The notes beneath the pieces were generated by a model, which saw nothing but the letters and a program-made list of their open reading frames with translations, ran no database searches and had not been told where the DNA came from. From assembly GCA_049652745.1 (NCBI GenBank), contig JBASEY010000012.1, forward strand, positions 1 through 26,991: a DNA stretch of 26,991 nt, written 5' to 3'. Below are positions 17,364-24,600 of this stretch, piece after piece; position 1 is the first letter of the stretch; each line of letters opens with the position of its first letter. This DNA is from JBASEY01 sp049652745. GTDB lineage: Bacteria > CSSED10-310. Position numbers and translations under genes: made by a program.

Positions 17364-17739
17364 GCCCGGAAAATGGCTTTTATTGCGGCAAAATAGAAGG
17401 GTAAATACTTATTTTGATCGCATTCAAATCAGCGTGTAGTCAATGTGAGTATTATCAGCGCAAACCCATTGAAATATCGACAGAATTAGATAAATAAAAG
17501 ACGTGTTTTATTGACGATGGAACCGGTCAGATAGGCCGGCGGAACGCCCAAAATTTCTTGAGCCGTCACTTGATTTTTTTGAACCGTGTCGATATAAATT
17601 CTGATGAGACTGACCTTTAACCGACCTGAAGTCTCAGTGTTGTTTAATCTTTCAATGATGATTCTTGTTTTGTAACTCGGACACGAATTTTTTTAAACCA
17701 TGCTGTCGTGTGCCGACAAAATTTTCAAGGGAGGAAGAG
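17364..17739. other. Spacer with promoter and leader; possible gene remnant
   Basis: A 376-base stretch between two + strand genes. No intrinsic terminator was recognised after the glycosyltransferase. It holds a good promoter (17570-17598) for the following exported protein and a leader of about 135 bases. On the minus strand a frame of 68 codons (17486-17692) is open and reads like protein but lacks a usual start codon with a binding site. Confidence 0.5.
17570..17598 (+). promoter_or_regulatory. Sigma70-type promoter for the OB-fold exported protein
   Basis: TTGATT (17570-17575) and TATAAA (17593-17598) are exactly 17 bases apart. A start near 17605 would leave an AT-rich leader of about 135 bases before the ATG at 17740. 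A similar TTGTTT-17-TATAAA pair precedes the 1203-aa exported protein. Confidence 0.5.
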
Positions 17740-19521
17740 ATGAAAAAACTTTTTGGAACGGCTCTGGCGTTGCTTGTTGCGGCGACCGGAATCACCTGGA
17801 GCCAGGGCTTCGAAACATTCGATAATTTTCCTGCTACAGGAACCTCTTATCAAACGGGAACTTTTTTAGGTCAAGATGGATCTACCTGGACGTATATACA
17901 GTGCCGTGGGGATTATGAAATCACCGGAAAAGCTCTGATGATAGGTCGTAATCGAAACCCTCAATCCAACGTGTATTCCGGTACTATCAGCGGCGGTATC
18001 GGAGAACTCAATTTCGATTATATGCAGTCTTTTTCGAACAATGTGAACTTGAACGTCCTGGTCAACGATATTGTAGTAGGTAATGTAACATCCACTAGTG
18101 AAATGGAAGTAGTAAAAAATTCCGGGCCTATTACAATCAATGTTGCCGGTGATTTCGTTATCAAGTTCATCAACGTCAATAACAGCGATGGCCAGGTGAC
18201 GATAGACAACATCGAGTGGACCGGTTACGGCGCCACTCCCACCCCAGTACCAGTTTCGATTTATGATATCCAATACACCACGGATCCGTCCGGCGATTCT
18301 CCGTACAAAGACATTTACGTCATCACCACCGGCATCGTTACGGCGGCCAAAGCAGGTTTCAATACCATCTTTATTCAGGACGGTGCAGGGCCGTGGAACG
18401 GCATACAGGTTTATGGCGTGTCCGGCAGTGATTATGTCGAAGGTGATGAAGTGGAAATAACCGGAAAAGTCACCGAGTATTTCGGCATGACGGAAATCAA
18501 CCCGGTCACCGACATCGATTTACTGAGTCAAGGCAATCCGTTGCCGGCTTTTGCCGTGATTACCACCAATGAGGTCAATCAGGAACAATACGAAGGCGTG
18601 TTGTGCCGCGTTGAAAACGTCACGGTCACGGATCCGAATTTGGGCTTCAACGAATGGGAAGTCGATGACGGTTCCGGCCCTGTCGTCGTCAATGACCTGT
18701 TTTATCGGCATACACCACAGTTGAACGAAGTCTATGATTATGTCCAAGGTCCCGTCGATTTCTTCTATGACACATACAAAATCGAGCCGCGTTATGCCGA
18801 AGATATCGATGCGGCCCCACCCACCCCGGTGCCGACGATGCCGTGCGAAGAGGAATTGCTGTGGAACAAGGATTTCGAAGAGTGGAGCGCCGGCCCGAAC
18901 GCGCCACCGGATTATTGGGCCTTGTCTTCTCTCACAGTAAACCTTTCATTTGAACAGACAACCGATTATGTTCATTCCGGTGACTATGCCGTAAAAGTAA
19001 CGAAAAATCAAACAGGAACAGGGCATTTTGAGCAGCTTGTCCCGTATCAAGTCAATGAAGGCTCCGAATACACGTTTTCGTTCTATGTCATCGATAATGA
19101 CGGTGTTTCCGGGAATCGTTGCCGCGGATGGATCAATTGGTATTCAGATCCGGCAGGCCTCAACTATATCAATCAAACGATTCAGTCAATTTATACGTCA
19201 GAAAATCCCGATTGGCAGAAATATACGATTACCGGAACAGCGATAGAGAATGCCGTTGCCGCCAGAGTGCGTATCGCCTTTTATGGAGCTACCGGTGTGG
19301 ATTATTATATCGACTCCGCATCGTTCCAAGAAATTTGCGAATTTGAACCGACGGCAACGCCTGAACCTACCGAAACACCGACTGAGACACCCGAACCGAC
19401 GGATACACCATCTGAAACACCTGAGCCTCCTCCAATCCCAGCGACCGGTCCGACAGGAATCGGTCTGTTGCTGATTGGTCTGGGTGCATTGATTGGGTTT
19501 TCCCGCATCCGCCGCAGTTAA
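17740..19521 (+). CDS. Exported OB-fold protein with C-terminal anchor
   Basis: Secreted or surface protein of 593 aa. Residues 1-21 are a signal peptide. Residues about 25-165 form a beta domain (FETFDNFPATGTSYQTG). Residues about 172-357 resemble the OB-fold module often attached to extracellular nucleases and phosphatases (DIYVITTGIVTAAK, FIQDGAGPWNGIQVYG, YVEGDEVEITGKV, YEGVLCRVENVTV). Residues about 367-530 resemble a CBM4/9-like jelly roll (NKDFEEWSAGP, YIDSASFQEI). A Pro/Thr/Glu linker (536-567) leads to PATGPTGIG, a membrane segment and RIRRS, the layout of a sorting/anchor tail like the CTERM classes. No catalytic nuclease domain is present. ATG 17740 follows AAGGGAGGAAGAG; an upstream frame extension is rejected. 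Confidence 0.8.
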   Translation: MKKLFGTALALLVAATGITWSQGFETFDNFPATGTSYQTGTFLGQDGSTWTYIQCRGDYEITGKALMIGRNRNPQSNVYSGTISGGIGELNFDYMQSFSNNVNLNVLVNDIVVGNVTSTSEMEVVKNSGPITINVAGDFVIKFINVNNSDGQVTIDNIEWTGYGATPTPVPVSIYDIQYTTDPSGDSPYKDIYVITTGIVTAAKAGFNTIFIQDGAGPWNGIQVYGVSGSDYVEGDEVEITGKVTEYFGMTEINPVTDIDLLSQGNPLPAFAVITTNEVNQEQYEGVLCRVENVTVTDPNLGFNEWEVDDGSGPVVVNDLFYRHTPQLNEVYDYVQGPVDFFYDTYKIEPRYAEDIDAAPPTPVPTMPCEEELLWNKDFEEWSAGPNAPPDYWALSSLTVNLSFEQTTDYVHSGDYAVKVTKNQTGTGHFEQLVPYQVNEGSEYTFSFYVIDNDGVSGNRCRGWINWYSDPAGLNYINQTIQSIYTSENPDWQKYTITGTAIENAVAARVRIAFYGATGVDYYIDSASFQEICEFEPTATPEPTETPTETPEPTDTPSETPEPPPIPATGPTGIGLLLIGLGALIGFSRIRRS

Positions 19522-19549
19522 TTACCAATAACCTTTTGTGACAATAGAA

Positions 19550-19576
19550 AACGCTCCTGGAAAGGGGCGTTTTTTT
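19550..19576 (+). terminator. Rho-independent terminator
   Basis: AACGCTCC (19550-19557) pairs with GGGGCGTT (19564-19571) across a six-base loop with one G-U pair, and a run of seven T begins at 19570. It lies 29 bases after the stop of the OB-fold protein and is the clearest intrinsic terminator in the window. Confidence 0.85.
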
Positions 19577-19608
19577 AGTGCTGAGTGCTGAGTCCTGAGT
19601 GCTGAGTT
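19577..19608. repeat. AGTGCTG heptamer tandem repeat, copy 1
   Basis: Four tandem copies of AGTGCTG (the third reads AGTCCTG) followed by AGTT. The last 25 bases (19584-19608) are identical to the copy at 21125-21149, which forms the end of the first FGE-like gene. It directly follows the terminator. Confidence 0.85.
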
Positions 19609-19620
19609 GGAGGATTTTCA

Positions 19621-19833
19621 GTTGATTTATATCTTCTGAGTTTTCTTTATTGTGGTAGATGACAATAGATTCTGAATTCTAACACTAGGTAATCGGTTAT
19701 TGGATATTGAATTTGCAACCTCAATGTCTGTTTGAACACGATTACAAAGATTACAAAGATGGGCACGATTAGACTCCGAGAAAGAAAAGACTAATCCTGG
19801 TAATCCTTTAATCCTGTAATCGTGTTCAGACAA
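19621..19833. repeat. Dispersed ~213-bp repeat, copy 1
   Basis: Clearly related over its full length to 25277-25490 in the same orientation. The last part, from GATTACAAAGATGGGCACGA to GTAATCGTGTTCAGACAA, is almost identical. Inside, GAACACGATTACA (19734-19746) and its exact complement (19815-19827) form inverted arms around an AT-rich core, so the unit could fold into a long hairpin. The minus strand reads open through it (19627-19881), but that translation is simply the repeat and recurs in copy 2. This fills most of the 376-base spacer between the OB-fold gene and the first FGE-like gene. Confidence 0.85.
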
Positions 19834-19908
19834 TTTGGAAATTGGTGATTGGATAGTGAATCCCACTTCTGCAATCAGCATTGATGGATATAATTTGAAA
19901 TAGTAAGC

Positions 19909-19914
19909 TATAAT
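19909..19914 (+). promoter_or_regulatory. Possible -10 box for the first FGE-like gene
   Basis: A perfect TATAAT lies 38 bases before the ATG at 19953. No matching -35 at 16-18 bases was found; a TTGATG lies 22 bases upstream. A second TATAAT at 19889-19894 is an alternative. Confidence 0.35.
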
Positions 19915-19952
19915 GTACTTGCTGGAATTTTGTTCCTGGAGGAGACAAATTT

Positions 19953-21146
19953 ATGAGATGGTTTTGTTTAAATAAATATGGTGTCAGATTGGCGGGCCTG
20001 CTGCTTCTACTGGTATTTTATCCATTGGCTGCCGTGATGGCTCAAACGGTTCAACCTGATTGTATCAACGATGGCGACGTCAACGGTGACGGCCGAATAA
20101 CCTCCGCAGATGCGCAACTGGCCTTCAATATTGCTCTCGGCGCCTATACGCCGACTTATGAAGAAGCCTGTGCCGCCGATTGCAACGGGGACATCCAGGT
20201 GACCTCGGCGGACGCTCAGGGCATTTTTTATGTTGTTCTCGGCCTGTCAACCTGTATTGATCTACCGCCGTTACCGAGGTTCTCCTATATTCAGGCCGGA
20301 ACCTATCGACGAGGATCATCGTCGCAGGAACCCTGCCGGCTGGAGCCTGAAGGACCACAACACACCGTGATCCTGACCCGCAGCTTCTTTATGATGACAA
20401 CGGAGGTCACCCGTCGAATGTGGAGTGATCTGAAAGCGCAACAACCCACATTGCCCGATGACCCGAGCGATACTCAAAGCTGCCCGACCGACCTACACCC
20501 GGTTCAAAGCGTCACGTGGCAGGAGGCGACCTTGTTTGCCAATTTGTGGTCACTGGAACAGGGCTATGAACGCTGTTATTACGCTGATCCTGATTTCACG
20601 ACCCCGATCGATCACACCAACTACACGGAAAACACGATTTTTTGTAAATGGAATGCCGACGGATTCCGTCTGCCGACTGAAGCCGAATGGGAATATGCAG
20701 CCCGAGCAGGATCGACCGGACCGTTTTCTTTCAGTGAACCCAATTATTGGCATGACACCTGTGAATCCTGCAACCCGGATACACTGCCCGTGATGAAATA
20801 TTATGTTTCCTATTGTGCAACAAGCACAGATACGGCGGGAATCGTCAGGAGCAAGTTTCCGAATCCCTGGAAACTATACGACATGCACGGCAACGTCTGG
20901 GAATGGTGCTGGGATATTTACAGCGCCTATCAATCTGCCACCCAGATCGATCCGACCGGCGCGGAAACAGGCACCAATCGAGTCATACGCGGCGGCGCCT
21001 GGAACGGTTTTCCCCGATCATGCCGTTCGGCAAACCGCAGCAATTGGACCAATTTGTTCCGCTCCAAATTCGTCGGTTTCCGTCTGGTGCGCAGCGCACC
21101 GATAGCGCACTCTTCGAGCGCTTCAGTGCTGAGTCCTGAGTGCTGA
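19953..21146 (+). CDS. Exported dockerin / FGE-sulfatase-like protein
   Basis: 397 aa, secreted. A signal peptide covers about residues 1-30. Two dockerin-type calcium-binding repeats follow (DGDVNGDGRITSADAQLAF; DCNGDIQVTSADAQ). Residues about 107-380 form an FGE-sulfatase (SUMF1-like) domain: FMMTTEVTRRMW, HPVQSVTWQEATLFAN, GFRLPTEAEWEYAARAG, DMHGNVWEWCWD and a final GFRLVR. The CRSANR segment keeps one cysteine, but the residue matching the first catalytic cysteine of true formylglycine-generating enzymes is absent, so sulfatase activation is unlikely; the fold may serve as a C-type-lectin-like binder. ATG 19953 follows GGAGGAG. The last residues (SVLSPEC) and the stop are encoded by a repeat element, so the C terminus may be altered. 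A related protein lies at 25558-26892. Confidence 0.88.
   Translation: MRWFCLNKYGVRLAGLLLLLVFYPLAAVMAQTVQPDCINDGDVNGDGRITSADAQLAFNIALGAYTPTYEEACAADCNGDIQVTSADAQGIFYVVLGLSTCIDLPPLPRFSYIQAGTYRRGSSSQEPCRLEPEGPQHTVILTRSFFMMTTEVTRRMWSDLKAQQPTLPDDPSDTQSCPTDLHPVQSVTWQEATLFANLWSLEQGYERCYYADPDFTTPIDHTNYTENTIFCKWNADGFRLPTEAEWEYAARAGSTGPFSFSEPNYWHDTCESCNPDTLPVMKYYVSYCATSTDTAGIVRSKFPNPWKLYDMHGNVWEWCWDIYSAYQSATQIDPTGAETGTNRVIRGGAWNGFPRSCRSANRSNWTNLFRSKFVGFRLVRSAPIAHSSSASVLSPEC
20991..21086 (+). other. Candidate variable region of the FGE-like fold
   Basis: Codons from the GGA motif to GFRL. Aligned without gaps to the same part of the paralog (25579-25674 minus), 19 of 25 residues between GA and GFRL differ, while R, CRSA and R are kept. 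In diversity-generating retroelement targets, the variable region lies at this place in the fold. Nine of the 18 codons outside the scaffold end in C. Support is weaker than in the paralog. Confidence 0.35.
21086..21100. repeat. GC-rich 7-bp inverted repeat at gene 3' end
   Basis: GGTGCGC (21086-21092) and GCGCACC (21094-21100) pair perfectly around a single A, directly after the GFRL codons; GCGCAC recurs at 21105-21110. It could be a hairpin in the mRNA or a cruciform in DNA. Without a T run it is no terminator. Confidence 0.55.
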
Positions 21147-21149
21147 GTT
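21125..21149. repeat. AGTGCTG heptamer tandem repeat, copy 2
   Basis: Twenty-five bases identical to 19584-19608. The element encodes the last codons and the TGA stop (21144-21146) of the FGE-like gene, so it lies inside the 3' end of a coding sequence rather than beside it. Confidence 0.85.
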
Positions 21150-21278
21150 AGGAGTTTTTCGGTCAATTATTTTTGGTGAGATTTTTAAATCAAACTCTAA
21201 AATTAAAGGTTTTAAAGTCTGACCCTTAAAAAAACAGATGATGATGGCTGAATAAAATTTTAATGTTTTTCAAACCTT

Positions 21279-21308
21279 ATTCGCGTCCATTCGCGCCCAT
21301 TCGCGGTT
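21279..21308. repeat. Three tandem ATTCGCGNNN decamers
   Basis: ATTCGCGTCC, ATTCGCGCCC and ATTCGCGGTT follow one another without gaps. From memory, similar runs occur as dispersed intergenic repeats in unrelated environmental bacteria. No function is known to me. Confidence 0.6.
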
Positions 21309-21464
21309 CTCCCCCTAAAACTATCAACTCAGAAATCTAGCCACTTGGAAATTGATTATTGGACATTGGATATTGGACATTGACCTCGCTTCCCGCAAAA
21401 TGAACACGATAATTCCGATGTCAAAATCGACAGCGACTCAAATTGTGTTTTTTTTTACTTATTC

Positions 21465-21493
21465 TTGTTTTTTTACTCAGTCCCTATTATAAA
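21465..21493 (+). promoter_or_regulatory. Promoter for the 1203-aa exported protein
   Basis: TTGTTT (21465-21470) and TATAAA (21488-21493) are 17 bases apart in an AT-rich tract. Transcription would start near 21500, leaving about 110 bases of leader. The -35 matches consensus at only three positions, so confidence rests on the -10 box and the spacing. Confidence 0.45.
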
Positions 21494-21611
21494 TAATTCT
21501 ATGCAGAGGGAGTTATCTTTTAATCAATGGGTTATAGTCTACAGATGACTCCTTGACGAACTGTCGGGTTTTTACTGCCAAGTTTTTGAACTTTTTGAGG
21601 AGGAACCGTAT

Positions 21612-24600
21612 ATGAGAAAGCTTTTATTGTTCATAATGTCGGCAGCGGTTCTGGGGCCTGTTACTCAGGGCCAGATGACTGTTACCATCGGTGCTTCCAG
21701 TTTGAATGCAACCCATGCACTGCCATGGAACCATAGCTATTCTTATTCAGAAACACAGTATGGGATTCCGGCAACCGAATTGGCTTTCTTGGGCACCATT
21801 CCCCTTTCGATATCGAAAATCGGTTGGTACAACTGCTATGAACCACCACAGGAACACTACTCACTAAATGTTTATATTGACCAAGTGCCGGGTTCGTATG
21901 ATTTAAGCAGCTTATGCACATCGCAGTATGCCAACACAAATTTGGTCGCTACGGGTAAACAATTGACCGGAAGCGGGTTTTCTCAATCCATTTACTATCT
22001 GGTCTTAGATACGCCAGTCATTTATACTCCAGGGAATACGTTGATTATTTCTGTTTGTGATACTGAGATCGACGGAGGATCCCCAATACCGGTATGGGCG
22101 GCAAACACCTTTTATGGGAATGGTTTTTATCGAGGTTCCTACGATGCCCTCTTGGACTGTAATTTGGCAACCGCTGAAAGCGAACCGTCTGTTGAGATGC
22201 AATGTGTGGACGTATGGATGACAACTTGGTTTGAGTTCAGCCCTCTCGGACCGACTTACAATTTGACGATGCTTCCCCCTGGAGGAACCGGAACGGGCTC
22301 AGTGTCACCGGTTCCAGGAACCACGATTTATCCCGAAAATTATCTGGTAACCATTTCTGCCGCTGTCAACCCTGATTCTTTTTTCGATTACTGGGAAGTT
22401 GACGGCGCTGTTTACTCGGATAAAAAAGAAGAAACCCTTCTGATGAATATCGATCACACGGTTCAGGCCTACTTCAAACCGTTTACGTTTCTGCCGTTGC
22501 CGTTAATCGAGGATTTCACCGGCATAGCGTCGGGCGAGATTCCTGACAACTGGGATAGAACCCACATCAATTGGCAGGTTATGTACTCTAATGAAGCCGG
22601 TGGCGTTCCACCTGAAATGAAATTTGTTCCAGGCGGTTCAGGCATTTATCGATTGATTGCGCCCAAGTTGGATGGCACGACGGCGACCAATATCCTGTTG
22701 ACATTCAAGTTTTACGCTTGGGTCGTCAGCGGTGGTAATACTTTTCGTATTCAGACATCGACTGATAATGGAATCTCCTGGCAGGACCGTTGGTCAATAT
22801 CGATTGAAAACATGACGGATACGGTTTCAGTCAACCTGGACGCAGTTATCGGCAGGGAATTCCTGCTTGCGTTTGTTTTCGAAGGAGACACCGAAGATAT
22901 CTATAATTTGAGCATCGACGATATTTGCGTCGCCGAAATGCGGGAACTCGACATGCAGAATCCCGTCAACAAGGGATCTGTTGCGCCAAGTGTCGGAAAG
23001 CATTCTATCCCGCTCAGCCATGAAATTACTCTGAGAGCCCTTCCGTCGTCAACCTGGCATGCGTTTAATCAGTCTAATGAACCTTTAATGTTTGATCCTT
23101 CTGATCCAGGGTCTACAACCTTTTTATTCGAAGGCTATAATATTGATTTTACCGGTGGAACCTGGGCAGCCGGCAAGTGGTATGCCGTGAGTTGCAATCC
23201 CTCCCACTTGTATATTGTCAATCCTGCAAATGGGGTTCTAATGTTTGTCGGCGCAACAGGTCAAACCTATCTTACAGGCATAGCTTATGATGAGGTCAAT
23301 AATATCATGTATGCTTGCACCGTCGGCGAACTATACACGATAGACAGAACAACCGGGGCGGCGACACTGGTCGGCTCATTTGGAGTGGGCCGCAATATCG
23401 TCGATATCGCTTACGGTGACGGCGTTTTATACGCTCAATGTGCGTTGACGAACAGCATATACACCGTCAATACCAGTACCGGAGCGACTACATTGCTCGG
23501 CCCGACAGGTATTTTCGCGCCCTATTTGCTGGGCATGGAATATGACAAGGATCACGGCAGACTGTTTCTGGCGCTTGATTACCTCAATAAAACTTACTTG
23601 GGAGAAGTTGACAAAACAGACGGTAGTGTTTGCATCTGGTTCCCACTTGACTATTCGGTTGACGGACTCGCTATTCCATACGGCGTTACCCACCCATGGG
23701 AACTCGATCGCTGGGAGGTCGATGGTGGTTTTTATTCCAATGACCATGCCACAACCCTGATCATGGATACCGACCATTCCGCCCAGGCATTCTTTACGAC
23801 CACGTTACCGATCTATACGCTGACCTTGCTTGCTCCAGGAGGAATAGGAACAGGCTCTGTGTCTCCGACACCGGGAACCTATATTTATGCCGAAGGCCAA
23901 ACAGCGATAATCTCGGCTGCAGCCAACCCTCGTTCTCTCTTCGATTACTGGGAACTTGACGGCGCCTTTTACTCCAATGACCCTGCCAATGCTCTGGCGA
24001 TGAACTCCGATCACACTGCTCAGGCGTTTTTCACTGTCGATCCCAATCAGTTTTGCAGCCCTAACGATATATTCTCTCAACTGGCGGAACCAGATTCTAT
24101 TTATATCGATTCGGATGCCTACGACGATTTTATGGGCGCAGATGATTTCTTCGGCCTGACCGTGCCGATAGTCGGCATCGATTTCTGGGGTGGTGAACAC
24201 GATTACTGGCCATTTGGGGCTGGATGCGCCAAACCTTCTCTGGATTATATCATCCGCTTCTATGAACATGGCTCGCTTCCCGGCGCTCTCGTCTATGAAG
24301 AAACCATCACCGTGACAAAAATCGCCACGACGGAATACTATTTTGGTAGCCCCTATTACGGCCCTCTCTATAGGTACACAGGCATGTTTTCCGTGCCAAT
24401 AACATTGGAAAACGGCTGGGTCGCCGTTCAAGCTGTCGACAGCGGCGAATGCATTTTTTCGTGGGTTGGTGCCGGCCAAGTAACCGGTTCCACGGATCAA
24501 GGATATGCACAGTGGGATCAGGGCGCCTGGTACCAAAGCGGCGGTGATGGTTATAACCTCGCTTTCTGCCTGCTTGGTGAGCCTTCAACACCAACGCCGA

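Larger units (their letters stand above)
21147..21611. other. Repeat-rich spacer with promoter
   Basis: No gene is seen in these 465 bases. After the end of the heptamer element the stretch is AT-rich. It contains three tandem decamers starting ATTCGCG (21279-21308), an 'ATTGGACATTGG' type low-complexity repeat (about 21348-21383) related to parts of the 213-bp repeat, and a promoter (21465-21493) with a leader of about 110 bases for the next gene. No intrinsic terminator for the upstream gene was recognised. Confidence 0.6.

Noticed and set aside
19627..19881. 84-codon open frame on the minus strand in the spacer
   Set aside because: It is the translation of the 213-bp repeat; the same peptide (SEHDYRIKGL..GLVFSF) appears in copy 2, with no binding site in either place.
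19953..21146. Active formylglycine-generating enzyme
   Set aside because: True enzymes need two cysteines in the C-terminal motif; here only the CRSA cysteine remains in both paralogs, and the segment around the other is variable. No sulfatase gene is nearby.
21279..21308. CRISPR-like short repeat array
   Set aside because: The three decamers follow each other without spacers, and the Pro/Thr linker repeats are coding; no repeat-spacer pattern exists in the window.
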